DNA from: Psilocybe azurescens
Taxonomy: Eukaryota > Basidiomycota > Agaricomycetes > Agaricales > Agrocybaceae
NCBI GenBank assembly: GCA_023853785.1
Contig: JAJIRX010000033.1
Location: forward strand, 1-64,000
Reading direction: 5' to 3'
DNA: 64,000 bases
The notes under the pieces: model-generated
What the model saw: only the letters and a program-made list of their open reading frames with translations
Databases searched by the model: none
Told to the model about the DNA's origin: nothing
Program-made: the position numbers and the translations under genes
Part shown: positions 1 to 11,742 of the stretch, one piece after another
Layout: each line of letters begins with the position of its first letter
Position numbering within the stretch: position 1 is the first letter of the stretch

Positions 1-522
1 CAACAGACTGACGTGCGTCAACATATCAGCGCATATTGTTGTTTGTCCCATGCCGAGCAGTGCCGAGAATTTCGGCTGCATCACTATGTATTTAACTAAT
101 TTTATTATTTTCCATAAGCCTTTGTGGCTCAGTTGGTTTATTCCACTTGTGTTCGGCATTCTCCAATGCCCGAGTTCAATTCTTGTTTATGCTTTTTTTT
201 CTATACTAGTATAAATTATAATAAAAGGACATCCATTGGACTTCCATTGGAATTCCGTTGGACTTGTCCGCTGGAATTCCAAATGGTCATGTCTGGTGGG
301 ATTCCAATGGACTTCTATTGGACTTCTGTTGGTCCTGTCCGGTCATTTCAGTGGACAGTCCGTTGGACTTGTAGTCTGGTCGGACATTCACCGGAATCTC
401 ACCGGAAAATTTCAGCAGTCCTAGACCAGAAAAATTGTCATTCTGAATATAGAAAGTCTGATGGAGTCCAACTGGAGTCCAACTGAGTCCAACCAAAAAT
501 GGGGGCCGTGTAAAGACCTCAG
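1..522 (+). mobile_element. End fragment of a Mutator-like non-autonomous element (copy A), left part outside window
   Basis: This stretch is the inverted counterpart of 16,525 to about 17,040. Both copies share a segment containing 'gccgagcagtgccgagaatt', a tRNA-like box, a field of short palindromes of the form TCCANTGGA, and a terminus reading GTGTAAAGACCTCAG. The end at 522 is fixed by comparison: copies A, B (16,525) and a small fragment at 39,896 all stop matching after CCTCAG. The left end lies beyond the window, so its target duplication cannot be tested. Open frames through it are repeat artefacts, not genes. Assignment to the Mutator-like class rests on the 9-bp duplication seen around copy B. 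Confidence 0.7.
118..200 (+). ncRNA. tRNA-like RNA polymerase III unit inside the transposon
   Basis: An A box TGGCTCAGTTGG (125-136) and a B box GAGTTCAATTC (172-182) lie 47 bp apart, the spacing of an internal Pol III promoter. A run of eight T (193-200) follows about 10 bp later, a normal Pol III terminator. The same order is kept in the inverted copy at 16,862-16,945. A hairpin GGCAT/ATGCC-like arm precedes the T arm, as in tRNAs with a long variable arm. The acceptor and D stems do not pair well, so this is a tRNA-derived unit rather than a functional tRNA. Transcription is inferred. Confidence 0.5.
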
Positions 523-1641
523 ACAGTCATTCTTTTTCAGGAGGACATGCCTCTTGAAAAAGACCATATATTGGTATGTATGTCGTTGTTCAGTAACTGT
601 CACCCTACAGTTGTGGATATCGGGTTGGGTGGTAGGATTGTTGAGATGGTCCTCTGGAAATGGGATTCGGGTATGGTGCGCACTGCGGTCATGCGGGTGG
701 AAGTTCACAAGAACTTGTTGGGGCTTAATCTTGCTTCGCGGAATACAGCCAAGAATGAAGATGAGCCTCGTGGGCCTGGTCTGATGTTAGTGCCAATAAA
801 TGATATTACATATATTGTTTTCGACTTACCGGCTGGAGAATGAGCAATTTAGATGCAGGTGTTAACCATGGCTGTAACTTGTGTAAGGATAGGAGACGTC
901 GAATAAAGCTGGCTCTATGAAGTGGGCAACAGTTATGCATCCTAAGACAATTAGCTTAGGCAATATCCTTTTGGAGTTTGGGGTTGATATTGGTGAGGTG
1001 CTTTACCGCATTCATGCTAGGTTGCAAGGTTGGGTTCCGTTGACTTAGCGACAATAGGCAACCATATTGTACTGACAATGATAAAACAAATGAAATATTT
1101 GGAACAAAGAGAAAAGCAGGTCTTCGATATCGATCCATTCCCATCTGAACAAATACCGATGAAAAATAGTTGAAATTTTTGCATAGCCACACAGAGCAAT
1201 TTACAAGAATATTTAAAGAAATTTCTTGTGAAGACTCTGGTTGCAAAATCTACTGTAATGGCCTCTCACAATCATCCTGACGATGACTTCCTGGTAACAG
1301 GAGGATCTGATAAAGCTCTCTTTGACCAAGACTCAGAAGAAGACATGGATACCGGAAAGAGCAAACTGGTGTGCAGGCCCACAATATGTTGCAGGAGCCC
1401 TATGTTTTCTATCCAGATCCAAACTCTGCACTTCATACTGATAACGCCATTGTCCTGGGCAAAAGGTGCTCAGATGAAAGTGAGACTACGGCAGACACCC
1501 ACCCACAAGATCTTGTTCTTGCATCAAGCTCATCAGTGGAGGCCATTCCAAAGACAGGATGTACCAGAAAAGAGGCATCATATTGGTCATGAAGTCTCAG
1601 CATGGTGGCCAACCTCTAGATTAAAGAACAATAGTATCTGC
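523..1641. other. Unassigned remnant sequence between two mobile elements
   Basis: Two open patches can be read on the plus strand (about 547-843 and 1228-1644), but neither has a motif I recognise, and neither shows a supported start, intron or promoter. The region ends where the 1.7-kb LTR-like repeat begins. It is probably decayed transposon or gene sequence. Confidence 0.3.
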
Positions 1642-3333
1642 TGAACTACGTAGTGTGTGATTTGATATATAAATTGAAAACCAAAAACACAAACCAGAGA
1701 GGAATGGTCTAGACTAGATAAGATGACTCTTTCCTGTTGAGTTAAAGTGAGGGCTGGCTTGGCCACTAGGTTGTGAAGATATATGTGGTCTGAGGAGGGC
1801 AGGGATGTATGAAGGAGGAGGAATGGATGAGGGAATATAAAATGTGCTTGAGTATTTACTGAGATGAAGCAATCTGACTTGATTGGGGTAGAACAGTGTG
1901 AATGAGGTGTGATGACTGTGGAGGGGCCAAATGACTAGATAATTTGTAGGGATTGATATGGGGGCAGGAGTGAGAATGTAGTCTTGATCCTAGTATGCTT
2001 CAATCGAGTCTGCAGTGTCTGCAAAGCCAGAAATAAGGTCTGGTGATTGAATAATGACTTGAGCGGCCTGGAGTGATAGATGGTGAAGAATTGTGCAATA
2101 TTCTTGAACCAAAAAATCAAACAGAGCGGTGAAGTGAATGAGAGATGACTAAGGCGATGGATGAAAATGACAACAAGACCAAGATTGCAGAATAAAAATA
2201 TTCTGGAGCAATAGAAGCAATGGGTAGTTGAGGATCTTGATGTAGAGGAAGAATGAAGGGTCTGGAGGATGATAGGATTGAAATGAACTGGACAAATTGC
2301 TCTGGGATGTGAGAGCATGGGTGGTTGGATAGGCTGGTCTAGCCACTGATGAATGTCTTGAATAACTGGAGTGATTGTTGAATTTCATGCTGGATACTGA
2401 TAGAGATTGATTGAATGTGTGCTTGGAGTGCTGGACTGAGTACTTGATAACTTGAAATCTTTGCTGTGAAGAAAGTTGGGGCTTGTAACTTCCTTGTATT
2501 CCAAGCAATACTAATACATGGTTTATATACCAGAGAACATAGAAAAATATTTAAGAGAGATCAAGCGTCCAAACTATACTAATCATTCTGTAGAACAACA
2601 CCCAGTAGTCCCATCTGTCAACTACATACAATAGATTGAAGGCTGACAGAGTTTAGGAGTGAAAAATAGAAGGATGAGTAAGTAAGTAACATAGGATGAG
2701 TAAGAAGTATAAGCAGGATTATGAAAAAGCAAAGTGAGATGAGTAAGAAAGAAGCAAAGCTGAGTAAGTACAATAAGCAAAAATGACAAAAGGAAGGAAG
2801 GATCAATCATATGAAAGTGTCAGACAATAGAAAAGGAGCCAAAATAGCAAACAAGTACCATGCTAATGAATAGAACCAGTCTATTTATGGCACAGCTCAG
2901 TCATCCATTACCAAGACTGCTGAGTGAGATAAAGATTTGCTGCATATGTGGAATCCAGTTAAGGACCAAATAGTTGTAGATGACCAAATGCTGATGACAA
3001 TGGTGATATATGATGCTGTGCAGTGCTGTGCATACTAGGATGGATAGAAATGATGTCCAAGAATAAGCTGCGTATAGCCTTGAGGTTCAAAATAGATAGA
3101 CGATTGAATCACTGACAGGGAATGTAGCTGATCAAATAGTTGAAGTGGAGATTGAAAGTTGTAATGGAGATTGAAGTGGACTGTGAATGGACTTCAATGT
3201 TGAATATTGAGGGATGTGCTTCAAATAAAATTCGCGAAATAATAACCCTGGCTTCTGCATGCAATGGGGAGTCGAGACAGATACTCTAAGCTTATAGATA
3301 AATCTCATATCCAATCAAAATTGGTGTATGACA
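1642..3333 (-). repeat. 1.7-kb LTR-like dispersed repeat, copy 1
   Basis: Read on the minus strand the unit begins TGTCATACACCAATTTTG and ends GTAGTTCA, the TG...CA form of an LTR. It matches copy 2 (11,743-13,921) and copy 3 (27,149-38,231, interrupted by a LINE). A 62-residue frame (2,622-2,810 here) has the same translation in all three copies. A TATA-like sequence about 30 bp before an ATG in each copy suggests U3/R structure. I found no matching target duplication, so solo-LTR status is an inference. Confidence 0.65.
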
Positions 3334-3599
3334 CCGCCTATCAAATCAGTTTCGAGTTCAGGAGAAGCTTATGTTGAAACAGGCTGCAATGTTCCAGCAG
3401 ACACAAGACACATTAAATGTGCTGTCTGCTTCCCAGCAGCAAATGGTGGCTGAACATTCATCATTGCTTGAATGATTGTCGTGATTGGAAATTGAGAAGG
3501 AAACAATCCAGGTGTGATAACATTTACACAATCTGACAACACATTTAATGTTAAGTGATGTAGGCACAGAAGGAGCTCGAAATGTCTGCACTGATGCAA

Positions 3600-5312
3600 A
3601 AGACCAACCGCAGTGCAAATGACAACCACCCTGCAATGCCAGCAGATTGACCCCAAGGCGAGCAGGCTTGACTTGGTTCTCCCATCACACTTAGAGCTTC
3701 CATGTCTGATATTCATTTGTCCACATCCAATGGTGCTGTGTCTGTTGATGTACCCATGTCCGAATCAAATGCTGGAGCACCTGAGCCACCCACAACAGTG
3801 CCAGACCCCAATCGCAACCAGACTAGCCAGCAGGACAGGAATGCAAGAAGTAAATGGCTGACATGGGACGACATCCGATTAAAAAGGCAAAAAAAAAGAG
3901 ATTAAACAGAACAAAAGAAGGCTTCAGTTGCAGGTCATACCGAGGGTAGGATATGTTTTTTTTTTTGGTCATGAATATTCATTAAAAATCTTCAGTCCAA
4001 TCTGGGTGACTCCCAAATAGACAAAGGCAAACCTGGCAGAAGCGACAACAACGAGAGGAACAAGGACGATGACATGAACAGCGAGGATGATGACACAGAA
4101 AGCGAAGATGCAGGGGGATACATATCCAAGAAGGACATGAAGGAGATCGTAGAACTGGCAATTATGACCGCACTCCGGCAATATGGAACACCTCGCAAAG
4201 CTGGTAGAACACTGAACAAAGGCGTCAAAAGCGAAAGCACCAAATGAATGTGTTGCATGCCAAAAACTGATGGACAGCTGCAAAGAAAGAAATAGGTTCT
4301 GTGTGAGTTCACAGTCAATAAACAAAGTGCTTGGCATCTAATGATATACAGGAACATGTCCGGCTGCTCTTCCAGGAAGTTTTCCAATATGAAAAGGAAG
4401 AGATTACACTCGCGCATGAGCCTCCGTTGCCGAGTACCATCATCAATTTTGAAAAGTCTTCTGGACCTGGGCCTAATCTGGACAACCTCCTAATTGATAT
4501 GCAGGGAAAATCTCTTCGGAGTGGAATGTTAAAGTGGCAGAACTTTTATTAGAGAAGTTCCTAGAGTATAAGGTGAATTGGGAAGGCAACGACATGACAC
4601 TTCCTGAATGCAGTGATGCATACTTTCTGGACCTCATCACTGAGAAATTGGGATGTATGAAGGTGGAATGGGGACACACCCGGGCGTGCTTTAAACCTGA
4701 CAGTTCAGTGGAAACACCTTTTGAAGTCGAAGCAAGAATGGAAAAGAATAAAGATGAATGTGGTGAAGCCAGCAGGGGCTTATTTGAGGCGTGTTCAGGT
4801 ACATTGTTAATTTGAAACCATGATGGTCCTGACCATGGATTTTAGAAATATAATCAACATATATGAACAATCCGCCAGATTATTGAGATCAAAAAAGGCT
4901 GAAGGGGGCGGAGGATCTTGAGATTTGGGCATGGATTCAGACTGTCGTCCAAAAGCTTGGGGAAGAGGGCACAAGCTCCAATGAGAGTGGAGTGGATGAA
5001 GAGACTGGGTATACTGTCTTCAACGTCAGGAAAATGCCTTGGCGTCAAAATATCAAGAAATTGCTAATGGCAATCCAATGGGCAGAAGCAGTAGCCAATG
5101 TGAGCTCGCGATAAATGAGGCACAAAACCAGCCCATAGGATTAGGGCTAATAGCAATCTTAACAGTAGGAGAGACCCAAAGAAAGAACTTCCCTGGCAGC
5201 TGTACGACCCAAAGTGGCTCAAAGAACAAAATAAGTATGTCTTGGCCAACCTAAAGATATCCAAGGATAAATTGCAGTGGGTTGAGTGGCAAGAACCGAG
5301 GAAACACTCTTG
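3600..5312 (+). pseudogene. Decayed copy of an Agaricomycete high-copy hypothetical protein family
   Basis: Successive frames read as one broken protein. There is a basic patch with KWLTWDDIRLKRQKKRD (3,846-3,905) and an acidic D/E-rich stretch (about 4,010-4,240). A middle block follows: PGPNLDNLLIDMQGKS (4,470), then LLLEKFLEYKVNWEGNDMTL and DAYFLDLITEKLG (4,540-4,660). The conserved end reads LPWQLYDPKWLKEQNKYVLA then LKISKDKLQWVEWQE (5,190-5,300). This order (acidic N-terminus, middle block, LPxxxYDxxWL end) is what I know from a large uncharacterised family in mushroom genomes that is often near transposons. At least four frame changes and a stop in most frames make it a pseudogene. Its function is unknown. 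Confidence 0.5.
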
Positions 5313-5388
5313 ACCATGGCACAGGTGCACCCTAGTATACCCTGATTTATTTTATGATATATTAAATTGTGAGAAGATCATATCAAAT

Positions 5389-5780
5389 ACAAATGAGAGG
5401 TGGGAACGACTTGCTGGATCAAATCCAGCAGGACTTGTGCTTAGGCAGTGGATAGTGAGTCGTGATTGCGTGCAAATCTACAAATGAGAGGTGGGAATGA
5501 CTTGCTGGATTTGATCCAGCAAGGCTTCTGCCTAGGCAGTGGATAGTGAGTCGTTAGTGTGCGCCAAATCTACAAATGAGCAGTGGAAACGACTTACTGG
5601 ATTTGAAGGCAGTAGATAGCAAGTCTACAAATGAGCAGTGGGAACGACTTGCTGGATCAAATCCAGCAAGACTTGTGCTTAGGCAGTAGATAGCATGCAA
5701 ATCTATAAATGAGCGGCAGGAACGACTTGCTGGATCAAATCCAGCAAGACTTTGTTGAGGCAGTGGGTAGTGAGTTGATC
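5389..5780. repeat. Five imperfect tandem units, each with a 10-bp-stem hairpin
   Basis: Units begin near 5,389, 5,478, 5,571, 5,624 and 5,701, each starting with (C)TA(C/T)AAATGAG. Most contain the inverted repeat CTTGCTGGAT-CAA-ATCCAGCAAG, a 10-bp stem with a 3-nt loop, followed by TTAGGCAGT and GATAGTGAG. Unit 3 is shortened and has lost the right half of the hairpin. Periods are about 90 bp for full units. No open frame runs through the array. Confidence 0.8.
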
Positions 5781-6223
5781 AATTAATGACGAGTGACATT
5801 GTTGATGTGTGATATTTATTTGTGGCAAATGATAATGACAAACATGGAAGTGACAAACACGGTGATGACAAACAGTTGCATCCACTTGGCGTTGTTGCTG
5901 TTGACTTCTCTTTTGTGCACCTTCACTACACTCACCGTCAACCAGGCTCTGGTTTCACTTGGATCAATCCAGTGAATTCCTGGGGCTGTCTTTCCTTGCT
6001 TTATTCAGATTTTATTCAATAAAGCTTTTTTTCTTTCTCTACACCAAATTCACTCCGCCCACTGTTTATTACTTCTGCGGTATCAATCTTCACTCACTGT
6101 GTGTGGACTTCGGTGATCAGCTTCAAACCATGGGCTTCTTATTTTGGTGAGAAATTTGAAAGTCTTATTCTTTATTCAACTACTGATACTCCTAACAGAT
6201 TTAATTGCCGTCGTCTCCTCAAT
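5781..6223. other. Intergenic sequence, probably left flank of the Tnp2 element
   Basis: This stretch is AT-rich with an AATAAA at about 6,018 and no recognisable coding sequence. The left boundary of the CACTA-like element probably lies here or just to the right, but no terminal inverted repeat could be fixed. Confidence 0.3.
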
Positions 6224-6292
6224 TGTTGTTGCCCACTCTCACTGCCCACTCTTGTCACCCACTCTTGTTGCCCACTCTTGTTGCCCACTTAC
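6224..6292. repeat. Subterminal tandem repeats TTGCCCACTC (left end of Tnp2 element)
   Basis: About five copies of a GTTGCCCACTCTT-like unit. The same unit occurs in inverted orientation at 10,497-10,527, on the other side of the transposase remnant. Inverted subterminal repeats of this kind are characteristic of CACTA-type elements. Confidence 0.55.
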
Positions 6293-6648
6293 TGTGTTTA
6301 CTCCCTAAGAGGATCCTGGGGCTCCAGTCGCTGACAACCATATGCACCATCCATTCAGTAGGCTTAGTGTCCACTAATACCAAATAACCGTCTCCTGCTC
6401 CGTTCAGGGATATCTTTGTTCTTTCAAAGGCTCCACTCAGGTCCTTGTATTTGATACATGGACATTATACTCTTGATTTCTTGTGTATTTTATACCGGGA
6501 ATTATGCAAACCACTTTGTTCTCATATTGATGCTGACTGAGATTCTTGTATTTGATACATGGATCTTGTACTGTATCCCTCACCATTTTGTTCTCATGTA
6601 TTTATACTGAGATAACGTCGACCTTTGTGGCATACTCTCTTCCTTTCT

Positions 6649-9600
6649 GATGCCAAGTCAAGCAAAGGAAACTTATTGTTGCTTCTGTGAATCCTGCAAA
6701 GAGGTCTCTTCTCAGCGGTGCTAATGGGGAACCTTTGGGACAGGAGATGCTTGTAAAGTATTGCTCCACTCATCAGGCCCAGATCAAGACTGAACAGGAG
6801 GCACAAGCAAATGTGCAATCCAACTGTCCAGATTCTTCATCGTCTGCCATGGCTGTTGCTACATCTATTCTTGCTTCTGTCGTTGCCGATCCTGGTTCAG
6901 ATTTCAACTCGCAACCTAACCAACTTTGGGCCACCCATCGCGAAATACCAGGAGTCCCTTGTTCCAGCCCCTACTCCTGACCTTACTTGCCATATTCAAG
7001 CCATCATTGATGGTTTACAACGCTTAACTGTCCAATCCAATAGCCCATCTACTGAGGACCTGGCAAGTCGACCTACCCAATCCAAACCACCTGCCAATGT
7101 TCTCCCTGCAACTCAAGTTACGTCAGACCACCCATCTTTTACATCTGACCCGGGAGGCTATGGTCACTCTCAGAAACTGAGAGTGCAACAGTCGGACTAA
7201 AAAGGCACACAAGATCTTCAATAAGATTGATAAAGATGCCCAGATATGCCTCCATAAGCTTGCTGGTGTTGCATCACCTGCTGAATTGACGATCTTGAAA
7301 TCAGAGGCAAAACACTTACACCCCGCTGGCTGTAACACGCCAGGTTCCATCATTGGATGAGCGTAGGAAAGTTATCAACCAGCCGTCTATCCCTCATTGA
7401 GGCTGGATTGGAACAACTCTGATTGTTGCACCCAAGGTCCAATGACAAACCTTTGGAATATAACTCCAGTGAGTTTCTTTTGTTCTTTTACATTTTCCCT
7501 TCAGTTAACCTTATCTCACTTATTAGATCATCACTTCGACTGAACCATCAACTTGTATAGCCCAGTAGCTCAGATGATGATGTTCATTGCTGTTATCTGC
7601 ACTGTTATGATCAGCATTAGCTGTGATATGGGAATCTCATTCTGAGACTCTTTCTCTTACTCTTCGGTGGGCTTTCAGAGATCGCGATGGCAATTTGGAT
7701 GCTATATGGTCTTCAATTATGGACCAGATACTTTCTACGGTGGAAACAGTCTTATCAAAATTCAATTTTGATGGGAAGACTACTATCTATGCCACATGTC
7801 CTGAATGCCACTGTACATATCCGCCAACATTCAAGCCTGGCTCTAGCATCCCTCATTACCCTGAACGATGCACCAACCGTCTTTATCCAGGTGCAGAAGA
7901 ATGTGATTCCCCTCTTCTCAACTCTCAATCACCCAACGACAATGCATTCCCACAGCCTCTAAAACCCTACATTGTTTATGATTTCCACGATTACCTTGCC
8001 AGTCTGCAATCTAGGACAGACTTAGAAGATATCATGGATTGTTCTTGTGATGAACTCATGGAAACCATCAACAAGAAGGAGTTGGCGCCATCCTATGTTA
8101 CAGATGTTTTCCAATTTGCACCTTCAAAGGTCCTATCAAAGGCCAGCTTTTTGTCAACTGGCCTGGAACAGAAGGCCACTACCTTTTGCGATCAACGTGG
8201 ACTTTTTAGCACCAAAAGGATGACTGTCTGAGAAGCAACCACATCCAGCCGGCATTATTTCTCTGTCTTGCTTAAATCTTCCACTGGAAATGCACAACAA
8301 TAATGAAAATATATACCTTGCTAGTGTCATTCCGGGTCCTAATGAACCCCGTTTGACTGAACTTAACCATTATGTTTGTCCTGTCATTGACCAATTTGTG
8401 GAATTTTGGGAGCGTGGTGTGCGCTACACTTGAACAGCAAACCATCTAACCGGTTGTTGTACTCGTAGTGCAATCACAATTGCAGTCTGTGATCTCCCAG
8501 GTGGTTGTAAACTTAGCCAGACTGTGAATCACAGCAGCCATTTCTATTGCACAAGGTGTACTTGCTTTCACAAATCAACTTTTGGCTGAACCGATTTCAA
8601 GAATTGGCAACTCCATGATTGTAATTTGCTGCGTGAGCATGCTATGGAATGGAAGAACGCCGCCACACGTAAAGAGCAGGATCATCTGTTTTCTGCTCAT
8701 GGTGTTTGTTGGTCTGAGCTTTGGCATCTTCCATATTGGGACCCTCCAAGGATGCTGGTTGTCGACTCCATGCACTGCCTCTTAAAAAGGCCTCTGCCTA
8801 TACCATTTTTGAGAGGTTCTCAAGCTGACATCTGCCTCAGCCACTGCCAATGCCCCACAACCCAATGCCTTCGACTACCAGTTCCAGCAGCCAGATGCAA
8901 ACTCCGGGTTGGCTGAAAATGTGGTCAAGCAGGTGTCTCAGATCCACAATCTCCTCGTTGCTCCTCTTTCAGTTGCAGAGCCTGACTTAGAAGCAGCTTT
9001 CCTGCCTCTGATACATAAACTTCACCAAAAAAACAAGAATGCTATTATTTACATGGCGAAGAGCCTAAATCTCTCTCACAGCCATCCGTGTGCAACAAAA
9101 CCTCAGTGGGCTGAAGAACTTTGTACTTGTGTTCATTGCTAATTCTACTTGAAGTTATGAACATGACTAATGCTCTTCCAATGCAGCGCTGCAAGTTTCC
9201 AACTTCAGTGCCCACTGAGTTTGCTCCTAAACTAGTCACTGCCAACGTTATGAATCATATCCATGCTGTTGTGAAAGAAACCTCCACACCGTCATGGCTC
9301 CCATCTGTACCCTATAACTTCGGTGATGCTGCTGCAGGCACACTCAAAGCTGATGAGTGGAGGACAATGGCCACAGTATATCTTCCCATTGCACTCATTA
9401 GTGTATGGAATACGGAGACAAGTCATCTATTGCCATCAGCCTCAGCCACTACAAAAAGGTGCTTGACCACACTATGGCACTTGTATCAACTGTTTCATTG
9501 GCCTGCCAATGTACAATGACTCAATTTCGAATGGACGCTTACCGAGACAACTTGATATTTTGGTATTCAAACCTCTGTTAGCTTCATCCTGAGAGCAGTT

Positions 9601-10389
9601 ATCGCGTTAACACGCACATGGCTTTTTAAGTGTACGATTTCCTCCGTTTGTTTGGGCCTGTTTGTTCATGGTGGTGTTTCCCATTTGAGCGTTTAATTGG
9701 CATTTTGCAATGCCTTCCTCATAATCACAAAGCATTGGTAAGTTGAGTCTTTCCTTTTCTTGCTTTTTCTGATCACCTCTTATCAGGTCAAATTGAAATG
9801 ATGATGACTCTCTCTTTTCTCAAGGTGACAAAGCTGAAGCAGTGGCTTCAATGCTCTGACTGCCCAGCTTTTTTACAAAAATGCAAAGTTGTTTTTGATA
9901 AAGCTTTTGGTAAAAGTGATGTTCAGAGTTCACCCGCAGACTCTGCCTTTGTTGTGGTGCCTTCTAACCTGCGTCATCTTGTCAAGGGCCCAAGAATTGC
10001 CCTTCATACTTATCGTGAACAAACTCACGTACTCCTGTTCCTCCACACATCTAGGCAATAGCTTAGTCATGTTCTACCCCAAAGGCAATCGATCCAAATG
10101 TCCTGTTCCAGGTTCGATTGAACACATCATTGTTTATCCAACAAACAAGGTCCTATACACCATCCAACCACAGGTTGAAGCACAGATTGGTACCACTGAT
10201 CCCTATGCTGAATACCCCCATTTTCCAGCTCAACTCTACCGTAACCAGCTTTCTGACGACCTTCAAGTCATTCAACCTGACTGGGTTATGTCGCATTATG
10301 TGCACTGGAACTTCAGCAAGGATCACTGTGTTGTTTTGAACCTATCCTGTGTATGTTTAAACACTGGAATCGCTTTTCATATGCTCTAG
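6649..10389 (+). pseudogene. Degenerate CACTA-type transposase (Tnp2 family)
   Basis: Consecutive fragments in shifting frames follow the order of basidiomycete Tnp2 transposases. A cysteine-bearing start (CCFCESCK, about 6,675) comes first. The next block has CPECHCTYPPTFKPG and HYPERCTNR (7,799-7,885), KPYIVYDFHDYLASL (7,960) and SYVTDVFQF (8,090). Then come GIISLSCLNLPLEMH and IPGPNEPRLTELNHY (8,255-8,370), HFYCTRCTCFHKSTFG (8,540) and WSELWHLPYWDPPRMLVVDSM (split across 8,710-8,775). Later blocks are FGDAAAGTLKADEW (9,318), RVNTHMAF then WWCFPFERLIG (9,603-9,710) and a C-terminal AEYPHFPAQLYRNQLSDDL (10,207). Stops, frameshifts and intron remnants throughout show it is dead. It could have supplied transposase in trans in the past, but nothing in this window is shown to depend on it. 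Confidence 0.85.
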
Positions 10390-10496
10390 CTAACCATATT
10401 TTCCAGAATTAATGTCCTCAGCCAAATTCCGTGGTGTAAATCTGTTGACATAATACACTGTTCTTTGATTTGTGTACCCTCTGTTTTGTGTCATAG

Positions 10497-10527
10497 GGCA
10501 ATGAGCGGGCAATGAGTGGGCAATTAC
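10497..10527. repeat. Inverted subterminal repeats GGGCAATGAG (right end of Tnp2 element)
   Basis: Three adjacent copies of GGGCAATGAG/GAGTGGGCAA, the reverse complement of the repeats at 6,224-6,292. Together they bracket the transposase remnant and give an element of about 4.3 kb. The exact terminus and target duplication were not found. Confidence 0.5.
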
Positions 10528-11742
10528 TTATAATCCTCTTGATATTTTAACAATCCATTTCTCTTTTGGCCTATATTTTTTACAAAAACTAGAGTTTAAT
10601 TAATCTTGGACTTGATATTGAGCCAGATTTTATATCATGAAAATAACTTTAGAAATAATTTTATCTTTATTGTCTCAAAGCATTTGACTGTGAGGTCAGA
10701 CAATAAAAATTCATTCCTCTTAAAGGTAGTACTGGCTGAAAATCTATGCAATTCATAAAAATGACCATGAATGGGAAACCATTACAAAAACAATAAACTT
10801 CATTGACACGGAAACTGATAATAATAATTAAAACTTGGCCATATGTGGGTACTTATGTTTATCTGACATTTCAAATAAAATTAATTGCTGAAAAGTGCAC
10901 TTTTAGTATGAAACTGCTGAAGTGTTTCCCATTTCCTGAGCAGCCAAATGAGCATGTTCCAATTCGATCCACGCATCCTCGAGCTTGATTTGGGCAATGG
11001 CGTGGCTTTGGCTACCAAAAGCAGAGTAAGGGTGCAACAACAGTGAAGAAGTGCAGCGCAATCAAGAATTAAGCTTAATATTTGCTGTCGTTTTACTCTC
11101 AAGCCCCAGAACATAAAATCTGGTCTCTTTGAACCTACCAGCTATCTTCAACCCTTACAACAACCATCCTAATATCTTTCATTATGTATGATTCACTTGA
11201 TACTCTGGCTATGACAATTTACTTCGACAGAAAGACTTTCCCTCCTACACTCCAGCATCTGTTACCAAACTATTCAACAAAGTTATTCTCCCCTGTCTCA
11301 AGCTTGGAGAGGACAACTTCTTGTTGCTGATGTTCACCCAAGAAAAAGTCCAGGAAAGGCTCGAGGGAGGTCAAAAGGCTACAAGGGAGGTGAGGAGGGA
11401 GTGGAAACTGAGGAGAGAGATATAGGGCAGGGAGATAAGCATAACAATAAGGATGAGGACTCAGAATAGAGGTTCAAGTCCATGTTTTGTTGGAGTAAAT
11501 ATGAACTCGTGCTAAGGTGAGTGAACTCCTTGAGTCATGTGTGCAAGCAAGATTGTTAATCAGTACTTACAGGTCAAGCCACTTACTTGTTCTCGATGGA
11601 CTGTTTGAATCCTGCAAGTATAAATTATTGATTTTGCATATAACTATGTGCAATCTGCTTGTGTATTCCTGCATACACCAGTTTGAGACCCATTTTCGTG
11701 CATGAGAATGCATGGATCATCGAGAAAAGACTCTTGGGCCAT
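10528..11742. other. AT-rich intergenic remnant
   Basis: No coding sequence, RNA gene or repeat was recognised. A short purine-rich block (about 11,345-11,460) is the only compositional feature. Confidence 0.3.

Noticed and set aside
118..200. A genuine functional tRNA gene
   Set aside because: The A and B boxes and T arm are good, but the acceptor and D stems do not pair and no credible anticodon arm can be placed.
5389..5780. A CRISPR array (repeats with palindromes)
   Set aside because: Units are contiguous, have no unique spacers of constant size, and the genome is eukaryotic.
6649..10389. A KDZ-type (Kyakuja/Dileera/Zisupton) transposase
   Set aside because: The motif order CPxCHCTYPP, HYPERCTNR, IPGPxEPRLTELNHY matches the Tnp2/CACTA family instead.
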